From positions 1 to 52,493 of the forward strand of contig JAGUZQ010000021.1 of NCBI GenBank assembly GCA_020060765.1: a DNA stretch of 52,493 bases, read 5' to 3'. Shown here one piece after another: positions 1-6,305 of the stretch. The notes beneath the pieces were generated by a model. It was given only the letters and a program-made list of their open reading frames with translations, ran no database searches and had not been told where the DNA came from. Within the stretch, counting starts at the first letter, position 1. Each line of letters begins with the position of its first letter. The stretch comes from Planctomycetota bacterium. Its GTDB lineage: Bacteria > Planctomycetota > SZUA-567. The translations under genes and the position numbers were made by a program.

Positions 1-213
1 CGGGATTCGCGTCTCCTTCAACAACTGCGTCGGCTGCTCGTCCATGCAGACCAGCGGATAGTCCGGATTTCGCGGGCGTTTGTAGACTTCCAGCACATCC
101 TCCATCGCCGCCACGAACTCGCCGTTCCGCTCCGGCGGGATTACCCAGCATTTGCGCAGGTGCGGTTTAAGTTCGTTTTTTTCAACGTCTCCCATTGCCG
201 CCTTCTCATTCAT
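1..213 (-). pseudogene. IS630-family transposase, N-terminally truncated, runs off the window
   Basis: The minus-strand frame opens at an ATG at 213 and stays open to the window edge (71 codons). The peptide contains ELKPHLRKCWVIPPE and VCMDEQPTQLLKETR, typical of the region entering the DDE catalytic core of IS630 transposases (first Asp in VCMDE). A TAG lies eight codons upstream in frame, and the FHA gene ends at 242, so there is no room for the helix-turn-helix domain that normally comes first. It is therefore either a 5'-truncated remnant or the second ORF of a split element. No terminal inverted repeat was seen on this side. Confidence 0.75.
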
Positions 214-241
214 CCTTTTAGGGCTGACAGGGTACTAGCCC

Positions 242-868
242 TCAGGCCGCCGCCCCGTGAAAGAACAGAAAATACACCACCGCCGCAATCGCCGCCAGCG
301 TCACCAGTGCGATAATCAGCTTGGTTTTCTTGAGGCTGCCTTGCAGTTGTTTCATCTCCGCCTCGCGCGCGCGGATTTCCGCCAGGTTCACCGACGGCGT
401 TTCCGGCTTGGTCGCGGTCTGGCTTTGCTTGTCGGCTTCCTCTTTCTGGCGGCGCATTTCCTCGATGCGTTTGCGCATTTCGTCGCCGTCCATCGACATG
501 GTGTTGAGCGCGCCGCCGCCGGGCAGGGCGGCGCTGCTGACGATCTGCGTGCCTTTGGGTTTTTCCGCCGCCGGGCGCGCGGCTCCGCCGGAAACGTAGG
601 TGAGGACGTATTTGCCGATAGCGATCTCGTCGCCGTCGTTGAGGGTCTGGCGCTCGACGCGCGTGCCGTTGAGATAGGTGCCGTTGGAGGAGTTCATGTC
701 CTCCACCACAAACCCGTCGCCCTCGCGCAGGATGCGGGTGTGGTTGCGGCTGATGCCGAGGTTGTCGATGTGGATGTCGCAGCCTTCCTGGCGGCCGATC
801 ACGCACACATCCTTCAGTTCCTTGCGGATGATTTCCTCGTTATTGAAAGTAACCTTGATCAGCGCCAC
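242..868 (-). CDS. FHA-domain protein with C-terminal membrane anchor
   Basis: The product is 208 aa. Residues about 20-90 form a forkhead-associated domain, with the conserved IGR near 25, SRNHTRI near 40 and the SSNGTYLNG loop near 60-68; these residues read phosphothreonine. A charged coiled-coil-like segment follows (about 128-180, rich in Glu, Lys, Arg, Gln). One hydrophobic helix near 183-204 ends the protein, so the FHA domain should face the cytoplasm from a C-terminal anchor. FHA proteins usually act as partners of Hanks-type kinases, and one is encoded at 17060-18316. A direct link between the two is inference. The gene stands alone, with an 82-bp gap to the next gene. Confidence 0.85.
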   Translation of the reverse strand: MALIKVTFNNEEIIRKELKDVCVIGRQEGCDIHIDNLGISRNHTRILREGDGFVVEDMNSSNGTYLNGTRVERQTLNDGDEIAIGKYVLTYVSGGAARPAAEKPKGTQIVSSAALPGGGALNTMSMDGDEMRKRIEEMRRQKEEADKQSQTATKPETPSVNLAEIRAREAEMKQLQGSLKKTKLIIALVTLAAIAAVVYFLFFHGAAA

Positions 869-950
869 GCCTGTCCCTCCCCCGGATATGCCAATCTCAA
901 ACCAGCGTCCCCGAAACGCAATAATATGCTATTGATCCGGCGTGTCCCGG

Positions 951-1997
951 TCAAGGCATTTTCTCGCCCGGAACAGTATACTTCTGCGCAAAATATTCTG
1001 GCGTGACCAGGCCGCGTATTCCCAGGCTGTGCGCCTGTTCCGGCGAGGTACCGGCGTGCCAGCGCAGAACCGGCGCCGATCCTTCCCTGCGGTTGCGGGA
1101 ATGATATACCGCCAGCCCCGCCGCGACCAGTTCCGCTTCCTGCGTCTGCCTGCCCCGCACTAGAATAACCGCGCCGGGGTTTGTTTCGGTGACGTAGAGA
1201 AACTCGTCTGGCTTGGCCAACGTTTCGATCAGATCATTTTCCTCGTCGTTGCGGCAGGCGATGACGACCGTCTCCGGCGAAAGTCGCAGAGGTCTGCCCA
1301 ACTTCAACAGCCGCGCGTCATCGCCGTCCCAGTCCGGCTTGTGCTCCATCAGGTCGCGCAGCCGCGCGGAATAGTTTTCGTCAGTCAGCAGGCAGCCGCC
1401 GCCGGGATTGGGATAGTCGGCAATGCCCAGCGTCTGCGCCAGTCCTACCTGCGGCGTACGGTCGCGCCCGGAAAAGCCGAACAGGCAATCCTGCGAAACC
1501 CAGCCTTCTTTTTCAGGAACAGTGGGGTCGAGATTTTTTGCACATAGAGGCCTGAGCAGCAACCCGCCTTTGCCGCCCTTGGCGAGAAACTTGTCGGTCA
1601 TGATTATGGCGTCCTTGCGCTGGCTCATGGGACGCTGGCCAATCACTTCACCAGAGGCGAGGAAGTCGGCACCGGTTTCAGCCATGATCTTTAGCGCGTT
1701 GCCGACCGTATTCACGCGACAGTCGAGACAGGCGTTGAAGTATTTCCCCCGACCGTGGCAGGGATTTTTGGTCAGCGCGACCATCTCGTCGGTCATGTTC
1801 CGGAAAAATACGCCGCGCGCACCGAGAGCCAGGCATTGCGCGCGGATACGCTCCTGATCCTCGCTGGTTTCGCTTTTGCCGATAAAGGCGGAAACGCCGT
1901 GGAAGGCGTAACAGTCGATCCCATCCCTCGCCAGCAGCGCCAGCGTCAGGATGCTGTCCAGTCCTCCGGAAAAAAGCACGACGCAACTGCGGGGCAT
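951..1997 (-). CDS. PP-loop ATPase of the ThiI/MnmA-like type with NFACT-R-like C-terminal domain
   Basis: The 348-aa product begins with the PP-loop SGGLDS (residues 10-15) that binds ATP for adenylation. A Cys-bearing segment HGRGKYFNACLDCR (about 81-94) and the motif GEVIGQRPMSQRKDA follow; both are typical of ThiI/MnmA-like thiolation proteins. Residues about 205-290 contain NPGGGCLLTDENYSARL, matching the RNA-binding-like domain (NFACT-R_2 type) found in this family. The likely role is adenylation of tRNA or another acceptor for sulfur transfer; the substrate is unknown. It is a clear paralogue of the N-terminal part of the protein at 27941-29458 (HGRG...CLDCR and GQRPMSQR shared), but has no HD domain. 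The final ~50 residues are not assigned. Confidence 0.75.
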   Translation of the reverse strand: MPRSCVVLFSGGLDSILTLALLARDGIDCYAFHGVSAFIGKSETSEDQERIRAQCLALGARGVFFRNMTDEMVALTKNPCHGRGKYFNACLDCRVNTVGNALKIMAETGADFLASGEVIGQRPMSQRKDAIIMTDKFLAKGGKGGLLLRPLCAKNLDPTVPEKEGWVSQDCLFGFSGRDRTPQVGLAQTLGIADYPNPGGGCLLTDENYSARLRDLMEHKPDWDGDDARLLKLGRPLRLSPETVVIACRNDEENDLIETLAKPDEFLYVTETNPGAVILVRGRQTQEAELVAAGLAVYHSRNRREGSAPVLRWHAGTSPEQAHSLGIRGLVTPEYFAQKYTVPGEKMP

Positions 1998-2008
1998 GAG
2001 CTATCCTT

Positions 2009-2211
2009 GGGGGACTAGGGGACTAAGGCTCTAAGGGACTAAGTGCGGCGCTTCCCAGAAAAACAAAATTCCTCCCCTTCCAGGGGAGGTCAGGAGGGGT
2101 GAATGCTTTTCCGCATTCTGCTAAAATTTCCTATTACGACCGAGTTCCGGCAATACGAAAAATCGCAGTCAAGAACCTTAGTCCCCTAGTCTCTTAGAGC
2201 CTTAGTCCCTT
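2009..2211. repeat. Inverted clusters of a GGGACTAA-like unit
   Basis: The left arm (2009-2043) is built of consecutive units of the form GGGGACTAG, GGGACTAAGG and CTCTAAGGGACTAAG. The right arm (2177-2211) is the reverse complement type, CTTAGTCCC, CTAGTCTCTTAGAGCC and TTAGTCCCTT. Between them is a short hairpin-forming stretch, CCTCCCCTTCCAGGGGAGG near 2072. The structure fills most of the gap between two co-oriented genes. It could be a small non-autonomous repeat or a structured intergenic spacer. A related GGGACT-GAGGGACTAA string lies at about 9948-9962. Confidence 0.55.
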
Positions 2212-2215
2212 GAAA

Positions 2216-2692
2216 CTAAAGTTTTTTGAAATACGTAATCATCTCATGGTGAATGTCAAAACCGGCGCGTTCGTAGGCGCGGCGGGCGGGAGCGTGGGCG
2301 TCGTCCATGCCGGTGCCGACCTTGGCGAATCTCATGCCGCGCTTTTTGAAGAGCTCGAACGCCGCCTGATACATCTCCTGGCCCACGCCACGCTCTCCGG
2401 CGAGGGGATCGACGGCGTTGTTGCCGATTTCGCCGATCCGCTTTTCTTCGTCGATCATCATGGTAATGAAACCGACCACCTTGTCGCCGCGTTCGCAGAC
2501 CAGCACCAGTTCGGGGCGGTTCTGGCAGGTGTTGCGGATCTGGTCTCCCTTCACCGTAGCGGGGGAAGGCACGAGGATGTCGAACAACTCCGCGCCGTAG
2601 GCGTCGCGGAACATGTCGTAAATCCCCTTCCACGCCCGGTCGCCGATAGCGGCGATGGTTTCCAGGTCTTCCGGCTTGTACTGACGGATCAT
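2216..2692 (-). CDS. GNAT-family N-acetyltransferase
   Basis: The 158-aa product has the usual size and order of a GCN5-related acetyltransferase. The N-terminus IRQYKPEDLETIAAI is the standard first strand and helix. GFITMMIDEE is strand 4. The acetyl-CoA loop is represented by DPLAGERGVGQEMY (about 95-108), a slightly divergent R/Q-x-x-G-x-G/A. The C-terminal ARRAYERAGFD is the classic last helix and strand. The acceptor substrate cannot be told from sequence. The start at 2692 gives a complete first strand. Confidence 0.85.
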   Translation of the reverse strand: MIRQYKPEDLETIAAIGDRAWKGIYDMFRDAYGAELFDILVPSPATVKGDQIRNTCQNRPELVLVCERGDKVVGFITMMIDEEKRIGEIGNNAVDPLAGERGVGQEMYQAAFELFKKRGMRFAKVGTGMDDAHAPARRAYERAGFDIHHEMITYFKKL

Positions 2693-2775
2693 ATTCTGTG
2701 CCTTTCGTTATGTGGATTTTGCTTTTTACAGATTGCCATGTCACCCTTGGGATACAGGGAATGTGACCAGCGTCA

Positions 2776-2970
2776 CTACTGCAAACTCTTGATGCGCGCC
2801 GCGTCTTGTCCCTTGCGGATTTCTTCCTTGATCTGGTTGTCGAAATTGTTGGTGCGATTGCTGAGGTCTGCCTGTTCGGCGGGGGTAAGCGGTTCCGGTT
2901 CGCCGCAACCGGCCAGGAAAGCGCAGCCTGCTATCGACGCCAGGCAAATGAATCTGATAAAATAAGACAT
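2776..2970 (-). CDS. Small lipoprotein, copy 1
   Basis: The preferred start is the ATG at 2970, giving 64 aa beginning MSYFIRFICLASIAGCAFL; a longer frame to 3003 would put charged residues before the signal peptide. A lipobox LAGC sits near residues 19-22, so the mature protein would start at Cys and be lipid-anchored. The mature part is EPEPLTPAEQADLSNRTNN followed by DNQIKEEIRKGQDAARI, a charged helix. It is almost identical to the gene at 3932-4126. It lies directly downstream of the D-lyxose isomerase gene and is probably co-transcribed. Function unknown. Confidence 0.8.
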   Translation of the reverse strand: MSYFIRFICLASIAGCAFLAGCGEPEPLTPAEQADLSNRTNNFDNQIKEEIRKGQDAARIKSLQ

Positions 2971-3012
2971 GGGTTCTCCTATGAAAAGCGTAATTGACAT
3001 CAAATGCGTAAC

Positions 3013-3696
3013 CTAAGCCTGTCCGGGATACTCGGAAAAGAGCAAGTGCTTTGCGGATGTATCTTCCTCAATCGCCGGAAAACGACCAATCTTCTCGTGA
3101 AACCGGTTGTCTGTATTATCGTCGTTGACTTTACTAACTTCGCCTACGAGTACAGTTCCTTTTTCCTTCTCGCCCCAGAACTTGTGATAGAGTCGTGAAG
3201 GAATACAGATGCTCTCTCCTGGCGTCAGAGTTACATTTCCTCCCGCCGGAATCAAGGTTTGTACGCCATCAATCGATACCGTCACCTCGGTGTTAGCCAG
3301 CTTGTCATCAGCCGTGCTGTTATAGAGTTGAATCACCAGGTTGCCGCCCCCTCTATTAATGATATCTTCAACCTTGTTCCAGTGGAAGTGCATGGGGGTG
3401 AGCTGAGTTTCGTTGGTAATCAGGACTTTCTCGCAATAAGGCTTGTGCGTGTACATGGGATTTGTATTGTGCCCGTTGCGAATCGTGAAGATGGTGAGGC
3501 CGATTTTCTCAAAGTCGCCGGAACCGAAGTCGGTTACGTCCCATCCCAGCATGCAATCACGGATTTCGTTAACCTCCTCGCCTTTCCGAGTCCAATCCGT
3601 CGGTGTCCAATATGCGAAGGGCGGAAGCTTGAACTGCATCCGGTCGAGAAAACCGATTGCGTAATCGATGATGGAATTGAGTTCTGACCGCTTCAT
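3013..3696 (-). CDS. D-lyxose ketol-isomerase
   Basis: The 227-aa product matches the cupin-fold D-lyxose isomerase family over its whole length. These enzymes interconvert D-lyxose and D-xylulose (also D-mannose and D-fructose) with a divalent metal. The metal-binding pattern is visible: PMHFHWNKVEDIINRGGG in the centre supplies His, His and Glu, and the late His comes from SRLYHKFWG. Residues LTPGESICIPSRLYH are the cupin second motif. The ATG at 3696 has a GGGAGA ribosome site. A promoter is proposed at 3763-3790. The gene sits in a small sugar-metabolism neighbourhood with the TIM-barrel epimerase at 4566 and the GH36 enzyme at 6306. Confidence 0.9.
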   Translation of the reverse strand: MKRSELNSIIDYAIGFLDRMQFKLPPFAYWTPTDWTRKGEEVNEIRDCMLGWDVTDFGSGDFEKIGLTIFTIRNGHNTNPMYTHKPYCEKVLITNETQLTPMHFHWNKVEDIINRGGGNLVIQLYNSTADDKLANTEVTVSIDGVQTLIPAGGNVTLTPGESICIPSRLYHKFWGEKEKGTVLVGEVSKVNDDNTDNRFHEKIGRFPAIEEDTSAKHLLFSEYPGQA

Positions 3697-3762
3697 GAAT
3701 TCTCCCGTGCAGAATCAAAACTGCAATGGTAACCTGCCGCCTGTGACTTTCGCTCTATCTTT

Positions 3763-3790
3763 ATAATACCTGAGGGGAAATTTATAGCAA
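3763..3790 (-). promoter_or_regulatory. Predicted sigma70-like promoter for the D-lyxose isomerase gene
   Basis: On the minus strand a -35 TTGCTA (3785-3790) and a -10 TATTAT (3763-3768) are separated by 16 bp. The same arrangement, including the shared string TTGCTATAAAT, occurs before lipoprotein copy 2 (4170-4197). The repetition of spacing and hexamers supports the call; it has not been tested. Confidence 0.5.
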
Positions 3791-3810
3791 GACTGCAAAA
3801 CGGAGTCATG

Positions 3811-3906
3811 TGTCCCGCCCAACACACATCCGCCGGGCGGAGTTAGCCGGATACAGGGTGTTGGGCATGGCTGACCATGTTGGAATCGAGCATCCCCGTG
3901 TCGGCG
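3811..3906 (+). pseudogene. Relic of the 5' part of the PHP-hydrolase gene
   Basis: A stretch of about 95 bp is a degraded copy of the start of the PHP gene at 5435. Translated, it reads HIRRAELAGYRVLGMADHVG, against HIRRAEVAGYRVLGIADHAG in the intact gene. The nucleotide match continues, after a small deletion, into CATCCCCGTGT. It has no proper start and soon breaks down into unrelated sequence just before lipoprotein copy 2. It shows that the lipoprotein duplication involved a larger local rearrangement. Confidence 0.75.
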
Positions 3907-3931
3907 TATGCAGGCGTGAACGTATGCGTCA

Positions 3932-4126
3932 CTACTGCAGGCTCTTGATCCGCGCCGCGTCCTGTCCCTTGCGGATTTCTTCCTTGATCTGGTTGTCGAA
4001 ATTGTCGGTGCGGTTGTTGAGGTCTGCCTGTTCGGCGGGGGTAAGCGGTTCCGGTTCGCCGCAACCGGCCAGCAGCGCGCAGCCTGCTATCGACGCCAGG
4101 CAAATGAATCTGATAAAATAAGACAT
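3932..4126 (-). CDS. Small lipoprotein, copy 2
   Basis: Start chosen at the ATG at 4126 (64 aa), preceded by an AGGAGA ribosome site. It has the same signal peptide and lipobox (LLAGC) as copy 1 and differs from it by only three substitutions. The mature protein is a short charged helix after a Pro-rich linker. Unlike copy 1 it has its own promoter-like sequence (4170-4197). The near identity, down to the nucleotide level and the downstream sequence, indicates recent duplication. Function unknown. Confidence 0.8.
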   Translation of the reverse strand: MSYFIRFICLASIAGCALLAGCGEPEPLTPAEQADLNNRTDNFDNQIKEEIRKGQDAARIKSLQ

Positions 4127-4169
4127 GGGATTCTCCTGATATAAGTAAAACCACAACTCCTCTAACTTA

Positions 4170-4197
4170 ATAATACATCAGCAGGCATTTATAGCAA
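4170..4197 (-). promoter_or_regulatory. Predicted promoter of lipoprotein copy 2
   Basis: On the minus strand -35 TTGCTA (4192-4197) and -10 TATTAT (4170-4175) are 16 bp apart, the same hexamers, spacing and TTGCTATAAAT lead as the isomerase promoter at 3763-3790. The two promoters are probably copies of one ancestral sequence. Confidence 0.5.
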
Positions 4198-4228
4198 TAC
4201 CGTAATACGGCAAGGGCTGGAAAAAACA

Positions 4229-4465
4229 GGACTATCGCATTAAAAATAGCTGTACTTTGTGAATTATACGCCCAAGTGGCATCCATAATTTACCGTGACA
4301 GCTTCACTGAAGGGCAAAATAAGTTCCCTCGCCCCCTGAGGGGGAGAGGGTTAGGGGGTCACCTATGATCGTCGATTTTCGGTTCGCGAAGCATAATTTG
4401 CGGAAACCCCTCACCCCGACCCTCTCCCCTTGTCAGGGGCGAGGGGGATTTTAATGCGATAGCCC
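4229..4465. repeat. MITE-like element with 18-bp imperfect terminal inverted repeats
   Basis: The ends are near-perfect inverted repeats: 4229-4246 carries CTATCGCATTAAAA and 4448-4465 carries TTTTAATGCGATAG (16 of 18 positions pair). Inside are facing G-rich and C-rich stretches (CCCCCTGAGGGGGAGAGGG near 4331 and CCCTCTCCCC near 4421) able to form a long hairpin. No coding sequence is present. The end motif recurs exactly, as a 20-bp string in opposite orientation, at 9964-9983, so this is a dispersed repeat. It fills the gap between lipoprotein copy 2 and the epimerase gene. Confidence 0.6.
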
Positions 4466-4565
4466 TGCTGGAAAAAATCGCGCTGTTGCATTGTTGTGAT
4501 ATTTTGGTAATATGATTTGCGGTTATTATGCGGTCGTAAACTTGCTGTTTTGCGAAAGGATTCCG

Positions 4566-5411
4566 ATGAAACCTTCGATTTGGACTTCCATGTATATAGA
4601 GAAGCCTTTACCGCAGGCACTGGAGCAGCTTAATGCCTGCGGGTGGAAAAATTTCGAGGTTTCCGACGAGCACCTGGCTCAACTGGACGCCGGCGGCGGG
4701 AAACTTGTTGAGGAAACTCTTGCCATTGCCGACAGGCTTTCCCTGACGCTGCCGCAATCCCATGCCTATCTGGTGGCTAACTTGGCGCATCCGGATCAGG
4801 AGATCAGAAGCAGGGATATTCTTATCTTGAAAAAGCATCTGGAACTTTCGGCAAAACTGGGCGTAAAAAACGTGGTCGTGCATCCGGGGCGCGGGAAAGG
4901 TTACCGCAATACCCCGGAATTCAGGGAAATCGAGCGGTTGAATCTGGACGGCTTCCGGGAACTGGCAGACGCTGCTGGCGAACTGTCGCTTACTATATGT
5001 ATTGAAAATATGCCAGACTGCCCGGGAATTCCCGGTAAACGGGTTTACGGCACGGAAACTCACGAATTATTCGCCATCCTTGACGGCGTTAAAAGCGAGG
5101 CGCTGGCGCTGACTCTGGATACTTCCCACGCCAATTTGCAGGGGCTGGACATTCCGGAAATGATTCGTGAATGGGGTTCGCGTCTGAAGGCGACGCATAT
5201 TTCCGACAACGACGGTTCCGGCGACCAGCACAAAACCCCCGGTGGCGGAAAAATAAACTGGAAGGAAGTCATGCGCGCCTTCGCCGATATCAATTATGAC
5301 GGCGTGTTCAATCTGGAAATTCCGGGCGAAAGGCATCCCTGTCCCGAGATGCTGCGCCGTCATGCCGCCTACGCCTGCGAAATTACCGAGTGGCTGGTTT
5401 CGCTGGCGTAA
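4566..5411 (+). CDS. Sugar phosphate isomerase/epimerase (xylose isomerase-like TIM barrel)
   Basis: Start set at ATG 4566 (281 aa) because a GAAAGGA ribosome site lies 6 bp upstream; a longer frame from 4512 has no support. The product has the AP-endonuclease-2/xylose-isomerase-like barrel signature: NVVVHPGRG (about 103-111), ICIENMPD (about 145-152), LTLDTSHANLQG (about 184-195), THISDNDG (about 213-220) and FNLEIPGE near the end. These supply the Glu, Asp, His and Glu ligands of a divalent metal. It is separated by 23 bp from the PHP gene, so the two are probably an operon. The exact sugar substrate is unknown. Confidence 0.85.
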   Translation: MKPSIWTSMYIEKPLPQALEQLNACGWKNFEVSDEHLAQLDAGGGKLVEETLAIADRLSLTLPQSHAYLVANLAHPDQEIRSRDILILKKHLELSAKLGVKNVVVHPGRGKGYRNTPEFREIERLNLDGFRELADAAGELSLTICIENMPDCPGIPGKRVYGTETHELFAILDGVKSEALALTLDTSHANLQGLDIPEMIREWGSRLKATHISDNDGSGDQHKTPGGGKINWKEVMRAFADINYDGVFNLEIPGERHPCPEMLRRHAAYACEITEWLVSLA

Positions 5412-5434
5412 ACGACGATTTCAGGAGAGCCAAG

Positions 5435-6115
5435 ATGATCGATTTTCATTCCCATACTTTTCTTTCCGACGGTGCCTTGTGCCCCGCCGAACATATCCGC
5501 CGGGCAGAGGTAGCCGGTTACCGGGTGCTGGGCATAGCCGACCATGCGGGTCTGGCCTTGCTGGAAAGAATCATCCCCGTGTTGGTCGAGGCCGCCAAAC
5601 GCGAGAACGAACTGGGGCGGCTGCACGTGATTCCCGGCATCGAACTCACCCACGTACGCCCCGAGCATATCGCCGAAGCCGCCAACCGCGCCCGCGAACT
5701 TGGCGCGCAGATAGTGATCGTGCACGGCGAGACTATCGTCGAGCCGGTGCTGGAAGGAACCAACGCCGCCGCCATCGAAGCGCGCGTCGACATCCTCGCC
5801 CATCCCGGATTGATAACAAAAACCGACGCGCAGAAAGCGGCGGCGAATAACGTCATGCTGGAAATCTCCGGCAAAAACGGACATTCACTGACTAACGGTT
5901 ACGTCGTCAACCTGGCGCGGGAGACAGGCGCGCAACTCGTCTTCGGTTCCGATTCACACGCGCCGGAACAGTTTCCCACGCGCGCAAAAGCGGAGTTGAT
6001 CTGTCGCGGGGCAGGGCTGAGGGTGGAGGAAATTTCGCAGATGTTTGCGCACGCCGAAAAGTTCGCCAAACACAAACTCATGCAGAACGAAATGGATACG
6101 GCGGCGGATTGGTAG
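5435..6115 (+). CDS. PHP-domain metal-dependent phosphoesterase (histidinol-phosphatase-like)
   Basis: Start at ATG 5435 (226 aa), with CAGGAGAG upstream. Motif I is MIDFHSHTFLSDG, supplying metal-binding His residues. GIADHAG, PGIELTHV, VIVHGE, DILAHPG and FGSDSHAP follow in the order expected for the PHP trinuclear metal site. Members act on phosphate esters such as histidinol phosphate, nucleoside phosphates or sugar phosphates; the substrate here is unknown. It follows the TIM-barrel epimerase closely, suggesting a shared sugar-phosphate pathway. A relic of its 5' end lies at 3811-3906. The stop codon overlaps a perfect palindrome. Confidence 0.85.
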   Translation: MIDFHSHTFLSDGALCPAEHIRRAEVAGYRVLGIADHAGLALLERIIPVLVEAAKRENELGRLHVIPGIELTHVRPEHIAEAANRARELGAQIVIVHGETIVEPVLEGTNAAAIEARVDILAHPGLITKTDAQKAAANNVMLEISGKNGHSLTNGYVVNLARETGAQLVFGSDSHAPEQFPTRAKAELICRGAGLRVEEISQMFAHAEKFAKHKLMQNEMDTAADW

Positions 6116-6150
6116 TGAAATTATCATGATAATCATCATGATAATTTCAC
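6115..6150. other. Perfect 16-bp inverted repeat at the PHP stop codon
   Basis: The arm GTGAAATTATCATGAT (6115-6130) is repeated exactly in reverse complement at 6135-6150 with a 4-bp spacer, AATC. It begins on the last base of the PHP stop codon. It is AT-rich and has no following T-run, so it is a weak candidate for an intrinsic terminator. A DNA-binding site or an mRNA 3'-end stabilising hairpin are equally possible. Confidence 0.6.
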
Positions 6151-6305
6151 GCCACTTCTGACAGAATTTTCCACAGGTCACTTCAAAAAAAATCAAATAC
6201 CTACTTGACCAGCAAAAGTCATAGTGTAATATTTTATAAGCAAGCTAATGGCTTGCTAATAGTATTTCATTTTGATTATTCGCTCAAATTTGAGAAGGAA
6301 ACGAC

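Noticed and set aside
951..1997. Assigning the PP-loop protein as true ThiI or MnmA
   Set aside because: It lacks the THUMP domain of ThiI and the catalytic NPC...CF pattern and beta barrel of MnmA; a genuine MnmA is present at 26763-27944.
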